Assembly: GCF_040839445.1 (NCBI RefSeq)
Contig: NZ_JBDPGJ010000002.1
Span: 1,054,001-1,118,000, forward strand
Source of the DNA: Aquibium pacificus
Lineage (GTDB): Bacteria > Pseudomonadota > Alphaproteobacteria > Rhizobiales > Rhizobiaceae
DNA length: 64,000 bases
Direction of reading: 5' to 3'
The translations under genes and the position numbers were made by a program. The notes below the pieces were generated by a model. It saw only the letters and a list, made by a program, of their open reading frames with translations. It had not been told where the DNA came from and made no database searches. This document shows positions 25,881 through 34,163 of the stretch, in pieces. The stretch's first letter is position 1, and every line of letters starts with the position of its first letter.

Positions 25881-25969
25881 GACCCCAGCTCGTGCTCCTG
25901 CGTGTATGCTGGCCCTTCATCGCAGCAGCGAATTCGGAAGTCCACCGGCCGCGCAACGACACCGGAGGC

Positions 25970-27106
25970 TTAGCGGCGGATGTTCCTCAGATCCACCCGG
26001 CGCAAGGTGGCGGTGTGTTCCTCCGGCATCCACGGGATTCCGGGGATGATGTTCGCTGCAACCGAATAGAGGACGAGCAGCACGGGGATGGCGATGAAGC
26101 CGCCGAGCGGTCCCCAGATCCATATCCAGAAGGCAATCGACAGGATCACCACGAAGGGGTTCATCGTCATGGCGCGCCCGATGACGTGCGGCGTCACGAA
26201 TTGTGCCTCGACCAGGTTGATCGCGAGGTAGACCAGCGGCGGAAGCAGGCTGCCGCCCAGCGTATCGAACTGCGTGAGGCCGACCGCGAAGAGGATCACC
26301 GCCATCACTGCGGGTCCGAGATAGACAACGAAGTTCAGGAGACCGGCCAGCGCGCCCCAGAGTGCCGGCGACGGCATCCCGATCGCCAACATGGCAATCG
26401 ACACGGCGAAGCCGAGGCCCACGTTGATGATCGAGATCGACAGGAGGTAGCGGGAGACGCTGCGCTCGACGTCGCGGAAGATGTGCGCGACGCGCCAGCG
26501 CAGCTTGCGCGAGACGCAGACCTGCAGGATGGAGTGGCGCGTCTGATAGCGGGTGGCGACGAAGAAATAGAGACTGGCGAGGAAGAGCAGGACCTGGCCG
26601 ATGATTGCCGGCGCAAGGGTAGCGACGCTTTCGACGGTGGAGCTTTCATCCACCGAAACCGTCACCCCGCCGTCGCCGACTGCCGTACGCAACTGGTCGC
26701 GGATGTCCTGAAGCGTACCGAGCGGTTCGCGCAACTGCGACAGGTGGATCTGCAACTCCTGCCAGATCTGCGGTGCCCGGTTCATCCAGGTCCCCAGCGG
26801 TGCCGCGAGCGCGGTTGCGGCGACTGCGAGAATGACGAGAAAGAGGATGACCACCGCCCCGGCCGAAACGGTGGCCGGCACTCCGTGGCGTTCCAGCCGC
26901 GTGGCGACCGGTCCGAGCATCAGGCCGATGACGATCGCAGTCGTTACGGGCGCCAGTACGAATTCCGCCGCGTCGAGTGCGAACACGACAGCGACGATGC
27001 CGACCGCGATCGCCGCCAGTTCCGCCGCCTTCGAAATCATGAGATCGATGTTGGATTTCGGCGGAAGCCGCAGGATGGGCGGCTTCTTGGGAAGGCGGGG
27101 CTGCAT
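25970..27106 (-). CDS. AI-2E family (UPF0118) membrane transporter
   Basis: 378 residues from ATG 27106, chosen because an EcfG promoter ends 32 bp upstream and would fall inside any longer product. About eight membrane helices are visible, with the family signature in GLLNFVVYLGPAVMAVILFAVG and VEAQFVTPHVIGRAMTMNP. Family members export small molecules or act as Na/H-type antiporters; the AI-2 link is historical. The promoter places it in the general stress regulon, divergent from the YqjD-like gene. Confidence 0.86.
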   Translation of the reverse strand: MQPRLPKKPPILRLPPKSNIDLMISKAAELAAIAVGIVAVVFALDAAEFVLAPVTTAIVIGLMLGPVATRLERHGVPATVSAGAVVILFLVILAVAATALAAPLGTWMNRAPQIWQELQIHLSQLREPLGTLQDIRDQLRTAVGDGGVTVSVDESSTVESVATLAPAIIGQVLLFLASLYFFVATRYQTRHSILQVCVSRKLRWRVAHIFRDVERSVSRYLLSISIINVGLGFAVSIAMLAIGMPSPALWGALAGLLNFVVYLGPAVMAVILFAVGLTQFDTLGGSLLPPLVYLAINLVEAQFVTPHVIGRAMTMNPFVVILSIAFWIWIWGPLGGFIAIPVLLVLYSVAANIIPGIPWMPEEHTATLRRVDLRNIRR

Positions 27107-27137
27107 CAGGATATTTCCAGCTGGATTCCCGCCGCGA

Positions 27138-27163
27138 AACGAATTTTCATGTATACTGGTTCC
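27138..27163 (-). promoter_or_regulatory. EcfG-type promoter of the AI-2E family gene
   Basis: On the minus strand: GGAAC (27163-27159), 17-bp spacer, CGTT (27141-27138), perfect consensus. Confidence 0.82.
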
Positions 27164-27177
27164 CCGATCGACATTGC

Positions 27178-27202
27178 GGAACCCGACGGCGGCAGCCGCG
27201 TT
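27178..27202 (+). promoter_or_regulatory. EcfG-type promoter of the YqjD-like operon
   Basis: GGAAC (27178-27182), 16-bp spacer, CGTT (27199-27202), perfect consensus, 34 bp before the ATG. It is back-to-back with the AI-2E promoter, only 14 bp apart at the -35 ends. Confidence 0.82.
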
Positions 27203-27235
27203 TCGCCTTCTGTTTGTTAGAGGAAGAACGTTTTC

Positions 27236-27586
27236 ATGAGCGCGACGCAAGCGAAAAGCGAAAAGCCGAGCAACGATCCGAAGGCGGAGAAGATCGATTC
27301 CCGCGAGGATTTCGAGGCGCAGATCGCCCTGCTGCGGGAAGAGATGGCACTCCTGAAGGCCCAGTTGTCGAGTTCCGGCGAGCGTTCGGCGGCGGCGGCC
27401 CGCCGTGCTGCAATCAGCGGCGCAGAGCATATTCGCGCCCAGGGCGAGGCTGCTCTGGACGACATTCGCGCCAGCGCGCGCGACATGGAAGCGCAAATCG
27501 TCATGACCGTCCGCGAAAAGCCAGTGACGTCGCTAGCCATCGCCGCTGGCGTCGGGTTCCTCTTCGCTCTGATCGCCCGCCGCTAG
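27236..27586 (+). CDS. YqjD/ElaB-like (DUF883) membrane-anchored protein
   Basis: 116 residues. Residues 20-85 form a long charged, alanine-rich amphipathic helix suited to a coiled coil. The C-terminal EKPVTSLAIAAGVGFLFALI segment is a single membrane anchor followed by RR, the layout of YqjD/ElaB proteins that tether ribosomes to the inner membrane in stationary phase. Stress induction from an EcfG promoter agrees with that role. The next gene starts 10 bp downstream. Confidence 0.82.
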   Translation: MSATQAKSEKPSNDPKAEKIDSREDFEAQIALLREEMALLKAQLSSSGERSAAAARRAAISGAEHIRAQGEAALDDIRASARDMEAQIVMTVREKPVTSLAIAAGVGFLFALIARR

Positions 27587-27595
27587 AGCCGGTTC

Positions 27596-28060
27596 GTGCT
27601 GGGCTCCATCTTTGACATGATCACCAATCTGGATGCGGCGCGCACGGCGCGGCGCATCCGGCGCGCCGTGATCGATTTCGCCTTCGCCGGCGTGGCGTTT
27701 CTGATGGGCTTCGGTTTTCTGATCGCGGCGGGCTTCATCTATACTGCCGAGCGCTACGGCGGATTCTACGCTGCCCTCTGGTTCGGATTCGGTTTTCTGG
27801 CGATCTCGGCCACGATCCTGATCGCCCATCGCGTGATCGCCGCGATGCGTACCCGGCGCCGCAAGCGCGAAGAACGGTCTGATCAGTTGCGGTCGATGGC
27901 GACGGCCGCCGCTGTGGCAGCGGCACCGGCGCTGATTCGCTCCGCCGGCTGGGTTGGAACCGTGGTCATCCCGCTGGCGGCGATCGCCGCTTACGTAATC
28001 TACCAGGAAAACCGCAGGCCGACCGGCGAATATCCGGACGAGCTTGACGACGACTACTGA
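27596..28060 (+). CDS. Small integral membrane protein (phage-holin-superfamily-like)
   Basis: 154 residues from GTG 27596 (ATG 27617 is an alternative; ribosome sites are weak for both). Two adjacent membrane helices occupy residues 25-75, followed by a basic stretch (RTRRRKREERSD) and a further hydrophobic segment around 110-130. The acidic tail is DELDDDY. The pattern of a YqjD-like protein followed by a holin-like membrane protein matches YqjD-YqjE pairs. Its TGA abuts the stop codon of the convergent lipid kinase gene in the shared hexamer TGATCA. Confidence 0.7.
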   Translation: MLGSIFDMITNLDAARTARRIRRAVIDFAFAGVAFLMGFGFLIAAGFIYTAERYGGFYAALWFGFGFLAISATILIAHRVIAAMRTRRRKREERSDQLRSMATAAAVAAAPALIRSAGWVGTVVIPLAAIAAYVIYQENRRPTGEYPDELDDDY

Positions 28061-28996
28061 TCAGGTCGCGCTTCCGCCTCGGTCCTGCATCGTCGCTTCG
28101 GCAGAGGGGACCAGAACGCGCAAGGCCTTCGGGCGGATCTGGAGAACCGTCTCCCTTTCCATCGGCCTCAGTTCGCCGTCCATGACGCAAGGGTGGCGGC
28201 GCAAGGGGGACCGGATCTTCAGGATAGCCGTCTCGCACTCGTGGATCTCGACCATTTCCAGATCCTTCCAACGTCCTCTCAGCATGGCCAGGAAGAACCA
28301 CAGTATCTCCAGCCGGTTCGCCGCGCTGGATATATAGATGCCCAGCACCCCTCCGTCCGGCTTGTCGGCATAAGGCAGATGACCCTCCCCGAAGACGTTG
28401 TTGGATATGCCGAGGCCGGTGGTCCGCGTGCGGATCTGGGTGCTGCCGATGTCGAGCGAGATGTCGATTGCCGGCGGGTGGGCCATCACGGCGAATGCCG
28501 CGCGCCAGGACGCCAGGATCTTGCCGAACCGTGACCCGTATTCGAAGCGGGATCTGAGCTGCACCATGCGGGCGTGAAGACCGATGGAGTACTGGTGGAC
28601 GAACGGCTTTCCGTTCGCGGTGGCGATGTCCACGGCCCGTTCCTCGCCATGGGCGTAGCCGTCGATCGCCTCCTCCAATGTCAGGGGTATGTGGAGTCCG
28701 CGCGCGAAGAGGTTCATCGTCCCTGCCGGCAGGACGGCAAGAGCCTTGCCGGTGTCCATCAGCATCGCGGCAGCGGCCGAGATCGTTCCATCCCCGCCGC
28801 CGGCAAGCACGACGTCCACATCCTCACGTGCAACGGCTTTCTTCAACGCGTCCGAAATTTCGGCTCCGGCTACGATCTCGATCTCGATGCCATGGCCCGC
28901 CCGGCTCATGGACTGGCGCATGTAGTCGGACAACGCGTCAAGGTCGGTGGTCCGCAGTGTCCCGCCTTCGCGGTTCAGGATCGCGAGAAAATGCAT
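28061..28996 (-). CDS. Diacylglycerol/lipid kinase family protein
   Basis: 311 residues. The DAGK catalytic domain is clear from VVLAGGGDGTISAAAAMLM (residues 60-80), the nucleotide-binding GGDGT motif, followed by LAVLPAGTMNLFARGLHIP. The C-terminal half shows the YegS-like fold (YADKPDGGVLGIYI). Such enzymes phosphorylate diacylglycerol or related lipids at the membrane. An EcfG promoter lies 52 bp upstream, suggesting membrane-lipid adjustment under stress. Confidence 0.86.
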   Translation of the reverse strand: MHFLAILNREGGTLRTTDLDALSDYMRQSMSRAGHGIEIEIVAGAEISDALKKAVAREDVDVVLAGGGDGTISAAAAMLMDTGKALAVLPAGTMNLFARGLHIPLTLEEAIDGYAHGEERAVDIATANGKPFVHQYSIGLHARMVQLRSRFEYGSRFGKILASWRAAFAVMAHPPAIDISLDIGSTQIRTRTTGLGISNNVFGEGHLPYADKPDGGVLGIYISSAANRLEILWFFLAMLRGRWKDLEMVEIHECETAILKIRSPLRRHPCVMDGELRPMERETVLQIRPKALRVLVPSAEATMQDRGGSAT

Positions 28997-29047
28997 TCAG
29001 GAGTTTCCCGGGTGAACAGGTTCAGAGTCTGGAATCGAACAGGCAGC

Positions 29048-29072
29048 AACGCAGGCGAGGCTGGCAGGTTCC
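29048..29072 (-). promoter_or_regulatory. EcfG-type promoter of the lipid kinase gene
   Basis: On the minus strand: GGAAC (29072-29068), 16-bp spacer, CGTT (29051-29048), perfect consensus. Confidence 0.8.
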
Positions 29073-29129
29073 CCAACGAATGCAGCTTCTGGGCGGCGTC
29101 AGAAAATGTACTGGAAGCATTTCGCGGCC

Positions 29130-29154
29130 GGAACAACTTCCGTGGACCCGCGTT
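29130..29154 (+). promoter_or_regulatory. EcfG-type promoter of the PRC-barrel gene
   Basis: GGAAC (29130-29134), 16-bp spacer, CGTT (29151-29154), perfect consensus, 93 bp before the ATG. Confidence 0.8.
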
Positions 29155-29247
29155 GACCCGGCGTTGTATAGGCCGCGCCCCACCCCTCACAGCGACGATC
29201 GGACTGTTGCGCGGCCATGCATGTGAAATGCACAAGGAGAGACTAAC

Positions 29248-30396
29248 ATGATCCGCAACCTCTTGGCGACCACCGCGGTCGCAACCCTCATCTCGACTGG
29301 CGCGATCGCGCAGACGACCACCCCCGCACAGCCTGTCACGCAGGATCCCGCTGCCACGATGCAGCAGCAGGATGCCCCCATGCAGATCAAGGCTGAAGGC
29401 AATCTCGCGTCCAACATCATCGGCGAGGAAGTCTACAACGGCACCGGCGACGATGCCGAGAACATCGGCGAAGTCAACGACCTCGTCATCGGCAAGGACG
29501 GCAGCATCCAGGCCGTCGTGATCGGCGTCGGCGGGTTCCTCGGCATCGGCCAGAAGGACGTCGCCATCGAATACAACCTCGTCGAGTGGGTCGACCGCGA
29601 CGACGACCGTTGGATGGTCGTCGAAACCACTGCCGACGCGCTGAAGGCGCAGCAGGAATTCGACCGTCTCGCCTATCAGCCGATGCCGGCTGACGCGAAT
29701 GTTGCCGAGACCAAACCGGCCACCGCGGAAGACCTCGCCAACGCTCCGGTCGAAAACGACGACGAGGCCGAAGGCGACGTAGCCACCGTACCGGCTGATG
29801 GCGCCACCACGACCGAGACCGAAACCACGGCTGCCGCTCCGGCGAACGACGCTGCGACGGCGGACAACCAGAACATGGCCGCCGCCCCCGCTGAAGAGAC
29901 CGCGCCGGCCGCCGAAGGCAAGTCCGACGTGGTCGTAGTCGAACCCGCCGAGGGCGAAGCTGCGAAAGAAGAGACCGCTCAGGCTCCGGCCGAGCAGGTG
30001 GCTCCGGCTGAGAACGACGCGGACGATATGGAAACCGCTGCGATCGACCGTTCGACGCTGCAGCCGCTCGACGCGACGGGTATGTCCGCCGAGGACTTCA
30101 TCGGCACAACCGTCTATGGCGCCAATGATGACAACGTCGGCGAGATCGGCGACATCGTGCTCGGCCAGGACGGCAAGGTCGATGCCATCATCGTTGACGT
30201 CGGCGGCTTCCTCGGCATGGGCGAAAAGCCGGTCGCTATCGGCATGGACCAGCTCGAGTTCCTGACCGATGAGGACGGCGACAAGTATCTCTACACGAAC
30301 TTCACGGAAGAGCAGCTCGAGGCCCAGCCGGCCTACGAGGAAGACTCCTACGCTGAGCGTCGCGACGAGATGCGGATGGTCGTTCCGAGGAGCTGA
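29248..30396 (+). CDS. Exported protein with two PRC-barrel domains
   Basis: 382 residues. A signal peptide (residues 1-22, ending AIA-QTT) precedes two PRC-barrel domains at about 50-118 and 280-345, each with the GEVNDLVIG/GEIGDIVLG core and a VGGFLG(I/M)G turn. Between them lies a 150-residue acidic Ala/Glu/Thr-rich linker of low complexity. PRC barrels are small protein-interaction modules, and periplasmic versions are common in Rhizobiales. The gene follows an EcfG promoter and is closed by a strong terminator, so it is a monocistronic stress gene. Confidence 0.86.
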   Translation: MIRNLLATTAVATLISTGAIAQTTTPAQPVTQDPAATMQQQDAPMQIKAEGNLASNIIGEEVYNGTGDDAENIGEVNDLVIGKDGSIQAVVIGVGGFLGIGQKDVAIEYNLVEWVDRDDDRWMVVETTADALKAQQEFDRLAYQPMPADANVAETKPATAEDLANAPVENDDEAEGDVATVPADGATTTETETTAAAPANDAATADNQNMAAAPAEETAPAAEGKSDVVVVEPAEGEAAKEETAQAPAEQVAPAENDADDMETAAIDRSTLQPLDATGMSAEDFIGTTVYGANDDNVGEIGDIVLGQDGKVDAIIVDVGGFLGMGEKPVAIGMDQLEFLTDEDGDKYLYTNFTEEQLEAQPAYEEDSYAERRDEMRMVVPRS

Positions 30397-30420
30397 TTTC
30401 CCTCCATACGTACTAGGCAA

Positions 30421-30454
30421 AGGACCCGTCGCATTCGCGGCGGGTCCTCTTTTT
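30421..30454 (+). terminator. Intrinsic terminator after the PRC-barrel gene
   Basis: AGGACCCGTCGC (30421-30432) pairs with GCGGCGGGTCCT (30437-30448) through 12 pairs including one G-T, around ATTC, followed by CTTTTTA. It lies 25 bp past the stop codon. Confidence 0.9.
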
Positions 30455-30482
30455 ATCTGCCGCTTGCCAGGGCGTTGACCCC

Positions 30483-30535
30483 CAGGTCGGTTTCGCTGAC
30501 CTGAGAATAATGAACGATTCCCATTCTATTGTTCA
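30483..30535. promoter_or_regulatory. Two inverted repeats upstream of the VOC dioxygenase operon
   Basis: CAGGTC-N9-GACCTG (30483-30503) and TGAAC-N15-GTTCA (30511-30535) lie 120-170 bp before the VOC start in an AT-richer stretch than the surroundings. They could be operators for a MarR-type or similar regulator, which is not encoded nearby. Confidence 0.35.
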
Positions 30536-30654
30536 CAAATTTCGAACGATGTATTCTTGTTCCGTGCGCTTTCATTCTGGTGGCAAAATCCGACATTGTG
30601 TCGCGAAGGGATCGCCTACCGCGGTCCATGAGTGAACCGGAAAGGAGCAAGACC

Positions 30655-31587
30655 ATGCTCGACCAGATCAGGGGTCTGCATCACGTCACGTCGATGGCGA
30701 AGGAAGCGCGGCAGAACAACGCCTTCTTCACCGGAAATCTCGGCCTTCGCCGGGTGAAGAAGACCGTCAATTTCGATGCGCCGGACGTCTATCACCTCTA
30801 CTATGGCAACGAGGTTGGCACGCCGGGCACGGTGATGACCTATTTCCCGTTCCCGAACATCGCGCGGCGCCACCCTGGTACCGGCGAGGTCGGAACGACG
30901 GTGTTTTCCGTCCCGCAAGGCACGCTCGGCTACTGGCAGGAACGTTTCGAAGGTGAAGGCGTAAACGGGCTGGCTCTCGACGAAAGCTTTGGCGAAAAGC
31001 GCCTGTCATTCGCCGGTCCGGACGGCGATGGGTTTGCCCTCGTCGAAACGAAGGATGATGCCCGCGCGCCGTGGACGAAGAGCGACGTCCCCGCCGACGA
31101 GGCGATACGCGGCTTCCATTCTGTATCGCTGCGGCTGAAGGACGGCGGCGCGACCGAGGAACTGCTGGGTTTCATGGGCTATCAGCCGGTCGATACGTCG
31201 GGAAATGTCAAGCGGCTGGCGATCCCCGGCGGCAACGGCGCAGACTTCATCGACATCGAGACGATGCCGGGCGGCAACCGCGCCGGACTTGGCGCCGGAT
31301 CTGTGCACCACGTGGCCTTCGCCGTCGAGAACCGCGCCAAGCAGCTCGAAGTGCGCAAGGCGCTGATGGATACGGGCTATCAGGTGACGCCGGTGATCGA
31401 CCGCGACTATTTCTGGGCCATCTACTTCCGCACGCCGGGCGGCGTGCTCTTCGAAGTCGCCACCAACGAGCCCGGTTTCGATCGCGACGAGGATACGGCC
31501 CATCTCGGCGAGGCGCTGAAGCTGCCGACCCAGCACGAGCACCTGCGCAAGTCGCTCGAAGCGCATCTGCAGCCGATCACGGATTGA
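30655..31587 (+). CDS. VOC-family ring-cleaving dioxygenase (MhqO-like)
   Basis: 310 residues from ATG 30655, with AAAGGAG at 30641-30647. Two vicinal-oxygen-chelate domains are visible: one begins GLHHVTSMAKEARQNNAFF with a putative metal His, the other has GFHSVSLRL, VHHVAFAV and the C-terminal FRTPGGVLFEVATNEPGF with a metal-ligand Glu. MhqO/MhqA-type proteins cleave hydroquinone-like rings and protect against quinones. An MhqD-like esterase gene follows at 48 bp, as in mhq operons of other bacteria. Confidence 0.85.
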   Translation: MLDQIRGLHHVTSMAKEARQNNAFFTGNLGLRRVKKTVNFDAPDVYHLYYGNEVGTPGTVMTYFPFPNIARRHPGTGEVGTTVFSVPQGTLGYWQERFEGEGVNGLALDESFGEKRLSFAGPDGDGFALVETKDDARAPWTKSDVPADEAIRGFHSVSLRLKDGGATEELLGFMGYQPVDTSGNVKRLAIPGGNGADFIDIETMPGGNRAGLGAGSVHHVAFAVENRAKQLEVRKALMDTGYQVTPVIDRDYFWAIYFRTPGGVLFEVATNEPGFDRDEDTAHLGEALKLPTQHEHLRKSLEAHLQPITD

Positions 31588-31635
31588 GGACGGCAGCGGC
31601 GGCTTCGACCGCCGCCCCGTCAATGGAGCAGAAAC

Positions 31636-32274
31636 ATGTCCAGAGACAGTTACATCCACCGCATCGAGGCCGGCGTGCCCGGGCGTCCGCTCGTCTTCGC
31701 CCTCCATGGCACCGGCGGCGGCGAAGATCAGCTTCTGGCGCTCGCGCGAGACCTCGTTCCGGGTGGGACGATCGTCTCCCCGCGCGGCGATGTTTCGGAA
31801 CACGGTGCCGCCCGCTTCTTCCGCCGCACCGGGGAGGGCGTCTACGACATGGACGACCTCGCCCGCGCCACCGGCAAGATGGTCGGCTTCGTGGAAGCGC
31901 ACCGAGCGGAGGCTAGGGCCAACCGTACTTTCGGTATCGGCTATTCCAACGGTGCGAACATCCTCGCGACCACGATGTTCGCCCGACCTGACCTGTTTGA
32001 CGCCGCCGTGCTCATGCACCCGCTCATCCCGTTCGAACCTCAGATCGAAGGTTCCCTCGCGGGCAAGCGCATTTTGATCACGGCGGGGCGGCGCGACCCG
32101 ATCTGCCCGCCGAACCTGACGGCGCGGCTGGAATCCTGGCTCGTCGCGGCCGGCGCCGACGTGACGCTCGACTGGCATCCGGGCGGCCACGAGGTCCGGC
32201 CTGAAGAACTTTCCGCCGCGAAGGCATTTTTGGCCCACAGCCTGCCGGCACCCGCGCAAGGAGAACGAGCATGA
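31636..32274 (+). CDS. Alpha/beta-hydrolase (MhqD-like carboxylesterase)
   Basis: 212 residues, alpha/beta-hydrolase of the phospholipase/carboxylesterase type. The oxyanion loop LHGTGGGED, nucleophile elbow GYSNGA, the Asp in AGRRDPICP and the His in PGGHEV form a complete catalytic triad. It is coupled to its neighbours: 48 bp after the VOC gene and overlapping the first GNAT gene by four bases (ATGA). With the VOC gene it suggests turnover of quinone-derived or aromatic esters. Confidence 0.85.
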   Translation: MSRDSYIHRIEAGVPGRPLVFALHGTGGGEDQLLALARDLVPGGTIVSPRGDVSEHGAARFFRRTGEGVYDMDDLARATGKMVGFVEAHRAEARANRTFGIGYSNGANILATTMFARPDLFDAAVLMHPLIPFEPQIEGSLAGKRILITAGRRDPICPPNLTARLESWLVAAGADVTLDWHPGGHEVRPEELSAAKAFLAHSLPAPAQGERA

Positions 32275-32570
32275 CCGAAGCACCCACGACCATCGAGCAC
32301 GAGGACAACGGCTCCAAGGGCCGCTACTTCCTGCGCGCGCCCGGTGGCGCTATCGCCGAGACGACCTATACCAATGTCGGCCAGCACCAGATCATCATCG
32401 ATCATACCGAGGTGCCGGACGCCTTCCGCGGGCAGGGGGCGGGCTTGCGGCTGGTTACCCGCGCCGTGGAGGACGCCCGCGCGGCCGGCAAGAAGATCAT
32501 CCCGCTCTGCCCCTTCGCGAACGCGCAGTTCAAGAAGCATCCCGAATGGGCCGACGTCCTGAAGAGGTGA
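32271..32570 (+). CDS. Small GNAT-family N-acetyltransferase (YjdJ/NATD1-like)
   Basis: 99 residues, a minimal Gcn5-related fold of the YjdJ/NATD1 class. The acetyl-CoA loop is VPDAFRGQGAGLRLV and the family motif IPLCPFANAQFKKHPEW is present, with the conserved Cys and Phe. The start overlaps the esterase stop. It is related to the following gene, implying a tandem duplication. The acceptor substrate is unknown. Confidence 0.85.
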   Translation: MTEAPTTIEHEDNGSKGRYFLRAPGGAIAETTYTNVGQHQIIIDHTEVPDAFRGQGAGLRLVTRAVEDARAAGKKIIPLCPFANAQFKKHPEWADVLKR

Positions 32571-32574
32571 AGAC

Positions 32575-32871
32575 ATGACGGAGCAAGATATCCAGTTCGA
32601 AGCGACCCCGAAGGGCGGTCGCTACTTCATTCCCATGCCGAACGGCGAGGATTCGCGCCTGACTTTCGTGCGGGTGGGCGAAGACCGCGTAATCGCGGAT
32701 CACACCTTCGTTCCGGTGCCCTATCGCGAGCAGGGGATTGCGGAGCGGATGGTCGAGCGGCTCATTGCCGATGCCCGCGCCGGCGGGTACAGGATCACGC
32801 CGACCTGCTGGTTCGTTGCCGACGAGTTCAAGCGCCATTCCCCCGACTGGGACGACGTCCTGGCGCGGTGA
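32575..32871 (+). CDS. Small GNAT-family N-acetyltransferase, tandem paralogue
   Basis: 98 residues, same class as the preceding gene. It shows VPVPYREQGIAERMVERLI as the acetyl-CoA loop and TPTCWFVADEFKRHSPDW as the C-terminal motif. The R-x2-G-x-G/A loop is altered to REQGIA, so cofactor binding may differ. It starts 4 bp after the paralogue and ends the VOC-esterase-GNAT operon. Confidence 0.82.
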   Translation: MTEQDIQFEATPKGGRYFIPMPNGEDSRLTFVRVGEDRVIADHTFVPVPYREQGIAERMVERLIADARAGGYRITPTCWFVADEFKRHSPDWDDVLAR

Positions 32872-32990
32872 TTTCCGTCGTTTCAGATTGCTGCGACCGG
32901 ACCGCATTTGCTCCCTCCGCCGGCATCGGTTAGGAGGGTCGAGAGCCCGCGCGTTTCGCGTCGGCTCTTTCCGGATATTGAAACGCCCTC

Positions 32991-34058
32991 ATGACTGAAC
33001 GCGACCTCATCCCGGTCTTCGACGGCCACAACGACGTGCTGCTCAAGCTCATGAGCATCGGCGGTGCCGAGCCGGAACGCATGTTCCTGGACGGCACCCC
33101 CAAGGGCCATCTCGACCTGCCGCGCGCGCGGCAGGGCGGTTTCGCCGGCGGGTTCTTTGCCGTCTTTCCGCCGCCCGTCGGGAGACCCATGGACATTTCC
33201 GGCCCGCCGCCCGGCGCGGGCGAGAACGCAGGGCTTCCCGCGGAGCTTTCCCGCGCCGACGCGAGCCAGTCCACGCTCGCCATGGCCTCGATCCTCTTCC
33301 GGCTGGAGCGCGCCTCGGAAGGCGCACTGACGGTCTGCCGGAGCGCGGCCGACATCCGCTCGGCCATGGAGCGGGGTTCCATCGCCGCGCTGTTCCACAT
33401 CGAGGGCGCGGAAGCGATCGATCCCGATCTCCACATGCTGGAAGTGCTGCACGCCGCGGGGCTGCGCTCGATCGGCCCCGTCTGGAGCCGCCGCAACATC
33501 TTCGGCGAGGGTGTCCCCTTCCGCTTCCCGTCCTCCCCGGACACCGGCGACGGGCTGTCGGATGCCGGCAAGGCGCTGGTGAAGGCCTGCAATCGGCTGA
33601 GCATCCTGATCGACCTGTCGCACCTCAACGAGAAGGGTTTTCGCGACGTGGCGGCCATCACCGACGCGCCGCTGGTCGCCACCCACTCCAACGTGCACGC
33701 CATCTGCCCCTCGGCCCGCAACCTCACGGACTGGCAGCTCGGCGCGATCCGGGAGAGCGGCGGCATGGTCGGGCTCAACTTCGCCACCGGCTTCCTTCGG
33801 GAGGACGGGCGCATGGTCTCCAACACCGGCATGGTCATCATGCTGCGCCACATCGATGCCCTGCTGGAAGCGCTCGGAGAGGACAGCGTCGGCTTCGGCT
33901 CGGATTTCGACGGCGCGCTGGTATCCGCCTCGATCCGCGATGTTACCGGTCTGCCGAGGCTGATCGACGCGATGCTGGAACACGGCTACGGCCGCGATCT
34001 CGTCGAGAAGATCGCCTGGCGGAACTGGGTGGGGTTGCTGGAGAGGACGATCGGGTGA
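32991..34058 (+). CDS. Membrane dipeptidase (peptidase M19, renal dipeptidase family)
   Basis: 355 residues. The binuclear zinc site of M19 is visible: DGHNDVLL (His and Asp), the bridging Glu in FHIEGAEAID, the His residues in LIDLSHLNEKGF and VATHSNVHAI, and GSDFDGAL near the end. The family hydrolyses dipeptides, often with D- or modified residues; many rhizobial members sit in clusters for amino-acid derivatives, as here. No signal peptide is seen, so it is probably cytoplasmic. It is convergent with the following gene set. Confidence 0.88.
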   Translation: MTERDLIPVFDGHNDVLLKLMSIGGAEPERMFLDGTPKGHLDLPRARQGGFAGGFFAVFPPPVGRPMDISGPPPGAGENAGLPAELSRADASQSTLAMASILFRLERASEGALTVCRSAADIRSAMERGSIAALFHIEGAEAIDPDLHMLEVLHAAGLRSIGPVWSRRNIFGEGVPFRFPSSPDTGDGLSDAGKALVKACNRLSILIDLSHLNEKGFRDVAAITDAPLVATHSNVHAICPSARNLTDWQLGAIRESGGMVGLNFATGFLREDGRMVSNTGMVIMLRHIDALLEALGEDSVGFGSDFDGALVSASIRDVTGLPRLIDAMLEHGYGRDLVEKIAWRNWVGLLERTIG

Positions 34059-34069
34059 GAAGGCGGGAG

Positions 34070-34163
34070 TAGGCAGTCGGGAAGAGTGGCAGGATCGGGA
34101 GCCGGAGAACGCCGGCCTGCGGGTCGTGGACGGCCATAGGGAATGTTCCTCTCCGACTGCCTA
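34070..34163. repeat. Inverted repeat flanking the gap between convergent genes
   Basis: TAGGCAGTCGG (34070-34080) and CCGACTGCCTA (34153-34163) are perfect 11-bp inverted arms, extended imperfectly by GGCGGG/CCCGCC. The right arm covers the stop codon of the 84-residue gene. A 72-bp spacer with no gene lies between. It may be a degenerate intergenic repeat or a long-range bidirectional terminator. Confidence 0.5.

Noticed and set aside
25892..27220. A 442-codon plus-strand frame over the AI-2E family gene
   Set aside because: The opposite strand encodes a clear multi-helix transporter with an EcfG promoter; this frame gives a highly charged, non-family sequence.
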